Assembly (NCBI GenBank): GCA_050301235.1
Contig: JBNKZD010000054.1
Span: forward strand, 1-64,000
From: JAFGIN01 sp050301235
GTDB lineage: Bacteria; Fibrobacterota; Chitinivibrionia; Chitinivibrionales; Chitinispirillaceae
DNA length: 64,000 nt
Reading direction: 5' to 3'
A program made the position numbers and the translations under genes. The notes under the pieces were generated by a model. The model had not been told where the DNA came from. It was given only the letters and a program-made list of their open reading frames with translations, and made no database searches. Below, in pieces: positions 34,976 to 43,722 of this stretch (within the stretch, counting starts at the first letter, position 1; each line of letters starts with the position of its first letter).

Positions 34976-37186
34976 ATGTACTATAATGGATATATAAAAT
35001 TGCGATATAACATTTCTAAAAAACGACTCTCATTCAGTAGCATTCTCACCAGGTCAATGCTTCTTCTGACTTTTACAGGATATTTATCACTATCCATTCC
35101 AGATGAGATCAGTGTTAAAGGAACCGTAGTAGATTTCGCTGGAAGACCTGTTTCTGGTGTAACTATTTGTGTATGGCCATCAGATATGGCCATTAAAGCA
35201 CCTGATTCTGCATCAAAGATAGTTTCAGAACGTGAACATTGTACCAAAACCGGCAGAAAAGGTACCTATTCACTCACACTCCCCGACAGTAGCAATGTCA
35301 CGATAATTGGAAAAAGGGATAATCTACAGTTTATCCACCGTATCAATGGTCCGATACAATCAGAAACAATACTTGATACATTGTCACATTCGGGGGCGCT
35401 CCATTTTTTTGTTCGGAAAGAGCTTGCCCGGTCGCACAATGATGTAACAGTTGCACTTAAAGGAACACCATTCTTTTCACTATCAGATAAAAACGGGCAG
35501 ATCAGCCTGGCTTCAGTGCCAGCTGCAAACTATAGTGCGTTTATTATTTCCTGTAAATCTGGGTATCAGGATATCGCTTGTTCACTCCATATTGAATCCG
35601 GAATCAGTGATACATTCCCGGATACTTTGTGGCTCTCAAAAATCGCCGTAGCTGAAACTGAATCTGACAAAAAGCAACCACAACCAGTCTCTCACCCGGT
35701 TGTCAAAGATACTACCGGTAAAGAGCAAAAAAAACCGGTACTGCAGATTATAAAACAAATCACTGACACACCTGATGTAAAAAAGGTCGAAAAAAGTCGT
35801 GAAAAACCTAAAGTATTTGCTGGTAAAGATACTACGGTAGGGATTAAAGATCAGTTCAAACTCAAAGGGACTGCAACTATCAAAGATGGCCGCATCGTCC
35901 TCAAGGAGTGGGCAATTGGTAAAAAACCATTTTTTACCACCGATGATGGTGTTCTTCCATTAATTGCACCTGTCACCGCTACGACACTTCAATGTGTTTT
36001 CAGAGCTACTGCGGATAACGACAGTTTTGCTACCGACACGATCACCATTCGGGTGTTGTCTTCCCCACCGGTTCTTCAAGTTAGAGGAGAGAGTGTTGCA
36101 GGGTTGTTTGACACCATTCATCTCTATGGTAAAGCAGCCGATAATGGATCTATTATCTCCACAGCATGGGATATTGGTAACACCGGTCAATTTACTCCAA
36201 CACAGGATACAATATTCAGAGTACCCCCATTTGATAATCCCCCATCCAATATTACCTGCGTTTTCAGGGCCATCGATGATGACGGTGAGATGTCATTTGA
36301 CACTCTCAAGGTTCGACTGGAACCATTATGGAAAACAGTTGATATCCAGTCTAAAATTCCTCCCCGAAAAGGTCATGCAATGGTTCGTTTCAAGGGAAAT
36401 TTGTTTGTTATAGGGGGGAACCGATGCGACATATGGAAAACATCTGACCTCGAAGAGTGGCAACAGGTGATCGATTCTGCCGATTTCGGGAGTCGTTTTG
36501 GTCATTCGGTAACTGCGTATAAAGGTAACCTGTTTGTTATTGGCGGAAAAAGTTCTGAAGATTCATTTGCCAGCGATATCTGGCAGTCTTCTGATGGAGT
36601 AACCTGGCGAAAAGTGCTTGAAGCAGATTTTCTCAAGCGGCATTATCACACAGTAACAGAGTTCAATAACAGATTATGGCTGATCGGCGGGCTTGGTGAA
36701 TCGCAATATGAATCATGCCTGAACGATATCTGGTCATCAGAGGATGGAAAAACCTGGCGTCCGGAAATGGATGTAGCACCCTTTTCAAGACGATACGGTC
36801 ATGGAACATTCGTAGTAAATAACTCTCTACTTGTAACTGGCGGCATGTACGATGGTTTTACCGGCTCTAAATATCTATATGATACCTGGAGCAGTAATGA
36901 TGGTGTCAACTGGACACAGGTAAGCGAAAAAATGTTCAACCACGATTCTCTCTTTTTTACCTATGTACAAAACGGTGATCGACTGTGGGCACTGGGCGAC
37001 TTCCGCAAACAGGTGGAGAAAAACAAACCATTCTCGGTTATCAGCAGCTCGGGAAATGGAATATTGTGGAATGACCGGATCAGTAACCGACCAGTTTACT
37101 CAAGAGTGTTCTGTGCCGCAGCTGATTTTAACAATAAAATTCTGGTTTATCCTTCGGATAGTCATGATATTTACATTTTAAAGTAA
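34976..37186 (+). CDS. Secreted protein with carboxypeptidase-regulatory-like, Ig/PKD-like and Kelch-like domains
   Basis: About 736 residues from the ATG at 34976. An N-terminal hydrophobic segment (about 24-40, 'SMLLLTFTGYLSLSIPDE') serves as signal peptide; a second ATG at 35057 right before it is an alternative start. A CarboxypepD_reg-like beta domain follows (about 44-130, 'VKGTVVDFAGRPVSGVTICV'), then a Lys/Pro-rich linker and two PKD/Ig-like domains (about 280-440). Last is a Kelch-like propeller (about 455-736) with repeated GGxxx...DIWxSxDGxxW units such as 'ASDIWQSSDGVTWRKVLEAD'. It is likely periplasmic or outer-surface. The open frame upstream of 34976 crosses the inverted repeat and is not native. 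Confidence 0.8.
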   Translation: MYYNGYIKLRYNISKKRLSFSSILTRSMLLLTFTGYLSLSIPDEISVKGTVVDFAGRPVSGVTICVWPSDMAIKAPDSASKIVSEREHCTKTGRKGTYSLTLPDSSNVTIIGKRDNLQFIHRINGPIQSETILDTLSHSGALHFFVRKELARSHNDVTVALKGTPFFSLSDKNGQISLASVPAANYSAFIISCKSGYQDIACSLHIESGISDTFPDTLWLSKIAVAETESDKKQPQPVSHPVVKDTTGKEQKKPVLQIIKQITDTPDVKKVEKSREKPKVFAGKDTTVGIKDQFKLKGTATIKDGRIVLKEWAIGKKPFFTTDDGVLPLIAPVTATTLQCVFRATADNDSFATDTITIRVLSSPPVLQVRGESVAGLFDTIHLYGKAADNGSIISTAWDIGNTGQFTPTQDTIFRVPPFDNPPSNITCVFRAIDDDGEMSFDTLKVRLEPLWKTVDIQSKIPPRKGHAMVRFKGNLFVIGGNRCDIWKTSDLEEWQQVIDSADFGSRFGHSVTAYKGNLFVIGGKSSEDSFASDIWQSSDGVTWRKVLEADFLKRHYHTVTEFNNRLWLIGGLGESQYESCLNDIWSSEDGKTWRPEMDVAPFSRRYGHGTFVVNNSLLVTGGMYDGFTGSKYLYDTWSSNDGVNWTQVSEKMFNHDSLFFTYVQNGDRLWALGDFRKQVEKNKPFSVISSSGNGILWNDRISNRPVYSRVFCAAADFNNKILVYPSDSHDIYILK

Positions 37187-37221
37187 TTGGGAAGATTACA
37201 CAAATTTCACATTACCATCCC

Positions 37222-37493
37222 TCGCCTCTCTCCACTTCGAAAAGCTCAGTGACCACACGACCCTCTCTCCACTCTCGTGAAGAAAGGGGGCTTACGCAGA
37301 TCCCTTATATCTCCCTGTAAGGTTTGCTAAGTTTCACATCAGGTAACCTATTGGTTGACCATGAGGATTTTGCATATTGTACACGCCTCTCATCCATCCT
37401 TTTTTTATCAGAGGCTGGGCTGGATGCGATAATACGCAATGCTTTCCCCCTCTCCATTCACTAATGGAGAGGGGGACTAAGGGGGTGAGGCGA
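37222..37493. repeat. Composite MITE-like repeat, copy A (long form)
   Basis: Starts TCGCCTC (37222-37228) and ends GAGGCGA (37487-37493), exact terminal inverted repeats. The left part carries CCCTCTCTCCACTC. The right part holds a perfect 13-bp hairpin (CCCCCTCTCCATT at 37446-37458, AATGGAGAGGGGG at 37463-37475) and then GGGGGTGAGGCGA. The 111-base copy at 50358-50468 has the same ends and the same left and right halves without the middle 160 bases. No ORF is present. It fills most of the 361-base gap between the Kelch-like gene and the next gene. Confidence 0.65.
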
Positions 37494-37547
37494 ACACGAA
37501 GTATTTCTACACCTCAATAAATTTATCTTCAATATTTAAAAAGTGTT

Positions 37548-38417
37548 TCAATTGGAAATAATAAGTTTCAGAAAGAATTCAGTTTCTTTTCTGCTTTTCA
37601 CAAGAGCTTTTTGAATGTTATTGTCACCAATTCTGTTCGGTTTTGACTCTGCCAGATGTGGGATAAACGGACTTAACGCTTTACGTGAATGTATTTCAAA
37701 CCACTGCCCCAGAAACACCGCTTTTCTGAGATACTCTTCAATATTCAGAAGTGTTTTCTCCTGAAAAAATTGTTTCCAGTTACCCAAAAAGGCAACCTCC
37801 TGCTTATGCTCACCTACAACCTCAAGCCATTCGATCAATTGAAGGAATGATGCATAATTGATTGTAGCTGGAGCCGATATGGTGGAGTGAAAATCGGGGA
37901 AAAGAAAAAAGTTCGATAATGCGCCTCGTATCGGATCAATGGCAACTTTAAGCCAGTGTAATTTTTCACTTTCCTTATCTATAAACTGAAGAGCCGATAA
38001 TGCGATTTTACTGGATCCCTGCGATGCATTTGAATAATTACACCAGAGTACACCAATAGACAACAATTCATACGTAATCTGATCGATTTCAGGTTTAGTT
38101 TTAAAGTTTCTCCGGGAAAATTCACAAAATTCTTCAACGATATGCCCTGCAGTAAGGAACACAATATGCCGGAGAGATTCCTTAAACTCTCTCAAACTGA
38201 TTCGTTTTTTATCAAGACCATGAAATGAAGTAATACTGTTTTTCAGCAGTTTTCCTTTTACTACAGGTGGTGTATCCACACTTGAAAAACTGGTATCAAT
38301 GACTACATCACTACAATATGCTGTTTCACTATTCGAGATTCCATTATTCATATGATGACAGTACCTTTTTAAGCAAAGCTCGTTTAATACTACTTTTGAT
38401 TCTACAGTAATTGTCAT
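37548..38417 (-). CDS. Hypothetical protein, 289 residues
   Basis: A soluble, mostly helical protein without signal peptide or membrane segments. The N-terminal 70 residues are polar, with several Cys and His ('ELCLKRYCHHMNNGISNSET'). The rest, from about 75, is helix-rich and aromatic ('FLTAGHIVEEFCEFSRRNFK', 'FLQLIEWLEVVGEHKQEVAF', 'YLRKAVFLGQWFEIHSRKAL'). I do not recognise the family. It is a single gene on the minus strand with a repeat element downstream. Codon usage looks like its neighbours. Confidence 0.6.
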   Translation of the reverse strand: MTITVESKVVLNELCLKRYCHHMNNGISNSETAYCSDVVIDTSFSSVDTPPVVKGKLLKNSITSFHGLDKKRISLREFKESLRHIVFLTAGHIVEEFCEFSRRNFKTKPEIDQITYELLSIGVLWCNYSNASQGSSKIALSALQFIDKESEKLHWLKVAIDPIRGALSNFFLFPDFHSTISAPATINYASFLQLIEWLEVVGEHKQEVAFLGNWKQFFQEKTLLNIEEYLRKAVFLGQWFEIHSRKALSPFIPHLAESKPNRIGDNNIQKALVKSRKETEFFLKLIISN

Positions 38418-38724
38418 TTATTTACAATATGATTTGCTCACATTTTTTCAAACGCAATCCATTTGTCGACACTCAATACAGCATGAAATATGCCTGTAAT
38501 TCCAGCTAAGTCTAAACATAAACGCTTAAAAACCTTTCAATCTATTGGATAATACCCAACACGGAAGTACCATCCATTGCCCATGTTGTTAAACGAATTA
38601 TCAGACCATTAAAAATGGTATACACATTTTGTGAACTTTTTTCCACTATTTCGGATCACTGTGCATAATCTCACACCGGTACTACAATTCCAGCAAGGTA
38701 CGATTTATGCATTAACCAGAAAAT
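38418..38724. other. Intergenic region between divergent genes
   Basis: 307 bases between the start of the hypothetical protein (minus) and the glycosyltransferase (plus). It is AT-rich and must hold both promoters. No convincing promoter pair, hairpin, tRNA or small ORF was recognised. Confidence 0.5.
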
Positions 38725-40059
38725 ATGAAACGAACAGAAACCACAGAGGGGTGCCTTGACGGTAAAACAATTATCAGATTCACTCATAGCAGTACTTATA
38801 GTGATGGTATTGAAAACCACCTGAACTATCTCAATCGAGAGCTGTTAAATCGTAACGCCATGAATATCATACAGATATACATGGATTCCGCTCCATCATC
38901 CTCAACGGAATCGATCAGTTTCGGAAAAGGTGCACTTCTAAAAATCCCATTGCCATCACTGCCCCATTCTGATAAAAATATAGCTCCTCATCTCGTTCAA
39001 AAATTTACCAGAAGATTCTATCATCTCTCCCGTCACCCAAATGTAACCAACCTCTCTGACTCATTAAAATTTTTATTCTACAAGACCGAGTTGCTGATTT
39101 TTGGTGAGCGTAAGCGCAAATTGTATGAAAAAAGATTTTATGAAGTAGATCACCTTGATGTTGTGATACAAAAAATTTTTACACGAAGCTCAGTTGACCT
39201 TGTTGTAAACCATTTTGCCGGCGGAAAAGACAGCTTGCTTCTGATGCAGGAGGCACATAATAGAGAGGTACCGATACTTATTGTTAACCATTTTCACAAT
39301 CGATGGTTCAATTATATACCAATCAGAGAACAGACAAATTTTGCATCACTCGCTGCCGGTACTTCAAATCATAACATTCCAGGATACATTCGCCGCAATT
39401 TTATCAATTTGTCTAACGGAATCGATACACGCTTTTTTCAAAGAACTCTCTCTACAACCCCAATTGAATTTTCGAAAAAATACCCAGTCATACTGCTCCC
39501 CGCACGGGTTGAACCGGCAAAAGGCCATCTGGACATGTTGAAAGTGCTCCATCTATTAAAAAAACGGAAAATTAACGCACAACTCATTTTTCTCGGCCGA
39601 ATCGACTCGATTCGATTCAAAGAACAATGTGAACATTTTGCAAAAGAGCATCAGTTGCAGGATTTTATTGAATTTAAGGGCAAGGTTGACCAATCGACAT
39701 TGCGTCAATGGTACTTCATAGCAGATATCGTTGTTCTTCCATCATACCAGCAGAGGTCTGGAAGAGTACTGCTTGAATCTCAAGCGATGGAAGTTCCACC
39801 GATTACCTATAAAACAGGTACGACACCGGAAACGATCATTGATAATGATACCGGCGTTCTGGTTGATCAGGGTAGTATCAGAAAACTTGCTGAAAAAGTT
39901 GAGTTATTACTAAAAAACCCGGCCCTTCGTCAAAAGATGGGAAGTAAAGGACGCCAGTTTGTCGAAAAAAAATTCAGCCTGACCGCACTTGCCCAACGGC
40001 ATGAATCGGCGTATTTTGATTTGATCAATTCACGTGAGGGGAATTCAGGAAATTTGTAA
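38725..40059 (+). CDS. Glycosyltransferase, GT4 family
   Basis: A 444-residue GT-B enzyme. The N-terminal acceptor domain starts with 'FTHSSTYSDGIENHLNYLNR', the glycine/His-rich donor-loop style of family 4. The C-terminal Glycos_transf_1 domain (about 250-425) has LLPARVEPAKGHLDMLKVLH, 'IFLGRIDSIRFKEQCEHFAK', 'DIVVLPSYQQRSGRVLLESQ' (E-x7-E region) and 'NDTGVLVDQGSIRKLAEKVE'. It probably transfers a sugar to a cell-surface polysaccharide or lipid. No polysaccharide cluster surrounds it. Confidence 0.88.
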   Translation: MKRTETTEGCLDGKTIIRFTHSSTYSDGIENHLNYLNRELLNRNAMNIIQIYMDSAPSSSTESISFGKGALLKIPLPSLPHSDKNIAPHLVQKFTRRFYHLSRHPNVTNLSDSLKFLFYKTELLIFGERKRKLYEKRFYEVDHLDVVIQKIFTRSSVDLVVNHFAGGKDSLLLMQEAHNREVPILIVNHFHNRWFNYIPIREQTNFASLAAGTSNHNIPGYIRRNFINLSNGIDTRFFQRTLSTTPIEFSKKYPVILLPARVEPAKGHLDMLKVLHLLKKRKINAQLIFLGRIDSIRFKEQCEHFAKEHQLQDFIEFKGKVDQSTLRQWYFIADIVVLPSYQQRSGRVLLESQAMEVPPITYKTGTTPETIIDNDTGVLVDQGSIRKLAEKVELLLKNPALRQKMGSKGRQFVEKKFSLTALAQRHESAYFDLINSREGNSGNL

Positions 40060-40208
40060 CCTATCCAGAAAGAAGTCTGTTTTTTGTAATTCATCTGGAC
40101 GCCCGTGGCGATTTGGTGGGGCCCAGACCGTTAGTTGCAACGATCAACGTTAGTGTGCCCTCACCTAGAGGCTTTTGATGTCGTCGGAAAGAAGTGCGTA
40201 CTCCACCG

Positions 40209-40400
40209 TTAGGGACAATATGTTTGTTCATTAAAAAATCGGGCTCCTGCGATACCTGCAAAAATAGTTAAAGCAGTAAATGAATATAAAACCAATATAC
40301 ATAAAATTGGAATCGACCACTTGAAGAACTTATTACTTAATTTCAGAGGAAACCAAATAAATTCGGCAAGGAGGAGAACAAGTGTGCTTATATAAATCAT
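40209..40400 (-). CDS. Small two-helix membrane protein
   Basis: A 63-residue protein from the ATG at 40400 (two TTG codons lie in frame just before). Two hydrophobic helices (about 2-20 and 29-52) are joined by a short basic loop (KLSNKFFKW), then a short tail ends YCP. It lies 37 bases downstream of the hydrolase gene on the same strand. No family is recognised. Hydrophobicity and topology support it, but short length and lack of a clear ribosome binding site keep confidence low. The 149 bases downstream (40060-40208) hold no other feature. Confidence 0.4.
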   Translation of the reverse strand: MIYISTLVLLLAEFIWFPLKLSNKFFKWSIPILCILVLYSFTALTIFAGIAGARFFNEQTYCP

Positions 40401-40437
40401 CAACAATTGGAGAAAAGTGATTTCGTAAGTTATTTCA

Positions 40438-41388
40438 TCACTTCAAATATTTTTTCACCCATCTTATAAACTCCTTTTCATCAACAATATTCCATGAATG
40501 GGGATGCCGTGTTCCATCTAATCGATATCCCCTGTTTTGTGTAAGAACAACTTCTGCGTTCGTGTTCCCTGCCATATAGAGTGTATGAATCATTTTGCAG
40601 CCATAAAGACCATTTTCATCAAAAATTGAACGGCATCTTTCCCTGATTGACCACATTGGATCGAGCTCATGATAGAGTCTCACCGGTATTTCGGTAAGAT
40701 ATCTGGCATTCCCACCATCTGTATCACCCATAAAAAAGGGGGAACATCGCTTGTAATTAGACAAACTGTCATCGGGAACTCCTAATTCGTTTTCAAGTTG
40801 CTTTTTTAGTGCTTTCGCCTCCTTAATGCCGATATACGCATTGGGTGCTTTACAATCTGATGCTATTGATCGCTGAAATGACTTATAAAATTCATATAGA
40901 TCGAGTACCGGATCAACAGCAAAAACCGCTTTTGGAATGAGATTTTCCTTTTTATCTCTAATAAGATTTTCTGCGAAACCTGTTGCCATTGCTCCTCCAG
41001 CAGAAAAACCACCAACGATATATTTCCCCTGTTCAACATTATATCTTTTAACAGCATCTTCGACACATATCTGAAAGATGTTATAAAGTTCATCAGTAAT
41101 AAAAAGCTGCCGATTGTAGGGAATAATTATGGTTACAAAATCATTCTTATATGCTGTTTTGGGAATCTTGGTCCATCTAAAAAGCGCATTAGCCCATACT
41201 TCCGGATCATCAAATCCCCCAGGATAGCCATCAAAAATAACAATCATTCCTTTTGCATTGTTGATTCCACGGTAAACAGAATACCCTTTTAGAGGCATAT
41301 CCTTAAGTTGGTCAATTTCTCTGTAGTGAGTAGTAGAATAGCTCAATGTAGTTAAAGCGAATAGTGCAAAGAATGTTTTTTTAATCAA
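40438..41388 (-). CDS. Secreted alpha/beta-hydrolase-like protein
   Basis: A 316-residue protein with a signal peptide (about 1-17, LIKKTFFALFALTTLSYS). The start is the TTG at 41388, preceded by GGAGG at 6 bases; an ATG at 41415 has no site and would add nine charged residues before the signal. The domain has 'GMIVIFDGYPGGFDDPEVWA' (oxyanion region), the nucleophile elbow 'YIVGGFSAGGAMATGFAE' (G-F-S-A-G), a possible acid in 'AVFAVDPVLDLYEFY' and a late His in RHPHSWN. It is probably an esterase or peptidase acting outside the cytoplasm; the substrate is unknown. Confidence 0.78.
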   Translation of the reverse strand: MIKKTFFALFALTTLSYSTTHYREIDQLKDMPLKGYSVYRGINNAKGMIVIFDGYPGGFDDPEVWANALFRWTKIPKTAYKNDFVTIIIPYNRQLFITDELYNIFQICVEDAVKRYNVEQGKYIVGGFSAGGAMATGFAENLIRDKKENLIPKAVFAVDPVLDLYEFYKSFQRSIASDCKAPNAYIGIKEAKALKKQLENELGVPDDSLSNYKRCSPFFMGDTDGGNARYLTEIPVRLYHELDPMWSIRERCRSIFDENGLYGCKMIHTLYMAGNTNAEVVLTQNRGYRLDGTRHPHSWNIVDEKEFIRWVKKYLK

Positions 41389-41458
41389 TTTTATCCTCCA
41401 TTTTCTTATCTGCACATGTCAGTAAAGGGGGCGAGTCCGGTTAGTCGCGTGAATGGGA

Positions 41459-41536
41459 ATCGTTCAGAGCTCAAAGGTTCAGAGGTTTGAAAGATTGTAA
41501 TCCTTTTTAACCTGGAACACTGAACCTGTGAACGAT
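41459..41536. repeat. Imperfect long inverted repeat, GTTCA family
   Basis: The segment begins ATCGTTCAGAG (from 41459) and ends CTGTGAACGAT (to 41536). The arms, about 34 bases each, match imperfectly through GGTTCAGAGGTT-like and AACCTGGAACACTGAACC-like units, with a 9-base loop (ATTGTAATC). It uses the same GTTCA/TGAAC building blocks as the repeat at 31933-31978. Confidence 0.5.
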
Positions 41537-41942
41537 AATGTCTTATTAATATAGGCAAATTTGGTCGGAGAGTCAAGAGGTGGGAAGAATGGCTGGGGGA
41601 CGAGAAGAAGAAAAGAAGATAGTCAGACTAAAGTTGTTTTAAGACAGCCCGACATAAGTTTTGTAAAAAACCTGGCATACAGCTGCACCTTGTTTACATT
41701 TTTCACTCTGCGACCGCAAAGCACCGCAGGAACCTTCACATACACCATTATGTGGGGTACATGTCCATTTTTTTCTGTTATAAGAGAGCCTGGCAGGAAA
41801 AAATAAGACAATTCAATGACCAGGTTGAACGGCAATACTTTTGCATGATAATAAATAAACCCTTCAATCTGTGATCGAACTCTCATAACCCATAGAGCAG
41901 ATCCGGATTACCGCTTCACCTCTCTCAAGGAGCAGATTTCTC
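41537..41942. other. Intergenic region, 406 bases
   Basis: No supported gene. Two overlapping opposite open frames (41561-41806 plus, 41623-41886 minus) each give under 90 residues without recognisable features or good ribosome binding sites. The minus-strand one is slightly more protein-like and could be a small gene. The MBL gene downstream has CAAGGAG 10 bases before its start. Confidence 0.4.
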
Positions 41943-42752
41943 ATGACTAGAGTATTTGTAGTACTAACCATACTATTTCTATCAGCACATACATTCGCAT
42001 GGCTTCCGGTTATTCCCTGGCCGGACAGCGATGAGCGAAATTTCAATCCTATTGACAGCACAAAAACGAGTTCCGGTATGGTATATGTCTACAGGATCAA
42101 GGCTGGGACAAGCAACATGTATCTTATCACATCACCGGAAGGGATGTTACTGATTGATGCCGGATGGCCCGGGTTTGAACACCGGGTAGTTCGACTTCTC
42201 AACAGGCTCCACCGGAGGGATTTGCGTTTAATAATAATTACCCACGGTCATTTTGACCACTATGGATCAGCAGCTGCCATACGAAGACTCACCGGTGCAG
42301 TGATTGCTATTCACAAACTGGATGAACCATTTATGGCAAAGGGAACTACCCCCCTGGGTAAAAAGCAGGGAATGGGCAAACTGGTCGGTGCCATGCTCCC
42401 AATGGGGGAGTTTTTCCTGCGGCCGGAACCTGCGTTTGCCAATATCGTTTTTGATGAATCATTCAGCCTTGCTCCATACGGGCTGGAAGGTTATGTTGTA
42501 CACACACCCGGACATACATACGGTTCATGTACGGTGGTGATCAATAAGGAACTTGCATTTACAGGAGATTTATTATGCAATGCACATGGGTCGATACAGT
42601 CACAACGTTTTTATGCATTTAACTGGAACGTTCAGGCTTATTCGCTTATACTGCTGAAAAGTATGGCTCCACTGCGCTGCTATCCCGGACATGGTGAAAG
42701 GTACATTGGAAAGAAAGACTTTTTAGATCTGGTACCATTACTGCCTGAATAA
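41943..42752 (+). CDS. Secreted metallo-beta-lactamase-fold hydrolase
   Basis: A 269-residue protein with a signal peptide (about 1-19, ending TFA). The zinc motif HGHFDH is at 101-106, a further His in 'HTPGHTYGSCTV' (about 190), the Asp in 'AFTGDLLCNAHG' and the last His in 'CYPGHGERYIG', so both metal sites look complete. It is similar in layout to glyoxalase II-like or quorum-quenching-type hydrolases; the substrate is not predictable. Its stop overlaps the start of the radical SAM gene (TAATG), so the two are coupled. Confidence 0.88.
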   Translation: MTRVFVVLTILFLSAHTFAWLPVIPWPDSDERNFNPIDSTKTSSGMVYVYRIKAGTSNMYLITSPEGMLLIDAGWPGFEHRVVRLLNRLHRRDLRLIIITHGHFDHYGSAAAIRRLTGAVIAIHKLDEPFMAKGTTPLGKKQGMGKLVGAMLPMGEFFLRPEPAFANIVFDESFSLAPYGLEGYVVHTPGHTYGSCTVVINKELAFTGDLLCNAHGSIQSQRFYAFNWNVQAYSLILLKSMAPLRCYPGHGERYIGKKDFLDLVPLLPE

Positions 42753-43639
42753 TGTATATTCAATCCATGCATTACACAGGAACAATGATTCGTCCGCCCA
42801 GTGAAGCAGACAGCATACTGCTTCAGGTGACAACTGGCTGTTCACATAACAAATGTACGTTCTGTGCGGCATATAAAGATACTCCATTCAGTATCCATGA
42901 TGATGCAACCATTCTGGAAGATATCCTTGAAGTAGCATCCGCAGGTACTACATGGCAGGACAAGGTGTTTCTGTGTGATGGTGACGCGCTCATTCTTCCG
43001 CAGAAAAAACTGGTCAATATTTTACAGACAATTAACCGTCATCTTCCATTTGTCAGCAGGACCGGGCTTTACGCCAATGCAAAATCGATTCAGCGAAAAT
43101 CAGATCCTGAATTAAAAGAACTGTATCAGCTTGGCCTCAAGATGGTGCACCTGGGACTTGAATCAGGTGATGATGTGACGCTTGCTGATGTTAACAAATG
43201 GGGTGATGCAGAAACAATCATCACTCAGGCGCGCAGAATTATCGATTCCGGAATGCAGTTGTTTGTCACAGTCCTTCTGGGCATTGCGCCAAAAGAACGT
43301 TCTCTGATCCACGCGGAAAAAACCGGACTTGCGCTCAGTCGGATCAATCCTCGCTTTGTGGGTGCTCTGACAGTGATGCCGGTCGATTACACTGAATTTT
43401 ATCACCGTGTCGAATCAGGTTCATTCAGTATGTTATCCCCACTGGAGATTCTTTACGAATTAAAGTGCATGATCGAAAACACAACAATGACTTCCGGTTA
43501 TTTCTACGCCAATCATGCATCAAACTACCTTCCGTTGAGAATCCGTATGCCTCGCGAAAAACAGGCAGCAATCACTCAAATTGAAGCAGCACTCCGCGGC
43601 AATGTATCTCTCAAACCGGAGTATTTCAGAGGGCTTTAA
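42752..43639 (+). CDS. Radical SAM protein with C-x4-C-x2-C cluster motif
   Basis: A 295-residue radical SAM enzyme. The iron-sulfur cysteines are C30, C35 and C38 in 'TTGCSHNKCTFCAAYKD', one residue wider than the classical C-x3-C-x2-C. This GCSxNxCxFC form is familiar from a family of unassigned radical SAM proteins. Later segments 'VFLCDGDALILPQKKLVNIL', 'LGLKMVHLGLESGDDVTLAD' and 'FVTVLLGIAPKERSLIHAEK' fit the TIM-barrel SAM-binding strands. There is no B12-binding or SPASM domain. It is coupled to the MBL gene; the reaction is unknown. Confidence 0.87.
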   Translation: MYIQSMHYTGTMIRPPSEADSILLQVTTGCSHNKCTFCAAYKDTPFSIHDDATILEDILEVASAGTTWQDKVFLCDGDALILPQKKLVNILQTINRHLPFVSRTGLYANAKSIQRKSDPELKELYQLGLKMVHLGLESGDDVTLADVNKWGDAETIITQARRIIDSGMQLFVTVLLGIAPKERSLIHAEKTGLALSRINPRFVGALTVMPVDYTEFYHRVESGSFSMLSPLEILYELKCMIENTTMTSGYFYANHASNYLPLRIRMPREKQAAITQIEAALRGNVSLKPEYFRGL

Positions 43640-43722
43640 CCCCAGATTTCAGGCAAGATATTTGTTATATCTAACCCAGTAGTTAATTATCACTGATTCC
43701 AACCTGAAAGTACCGTACTACC

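Noticed and set aside
40060..40208. Short gap of different composition after the glycosyltransferase
   Set aside because: It has no open frame, hairpin or match to the other repeats strong enough to call.
41561..41886. Two overlapping small open frames on opposite strands
   Set aside because: Neither has a good ribosome binding site, family resemblance or typical composition; at most one could be real and I cannot tell which.
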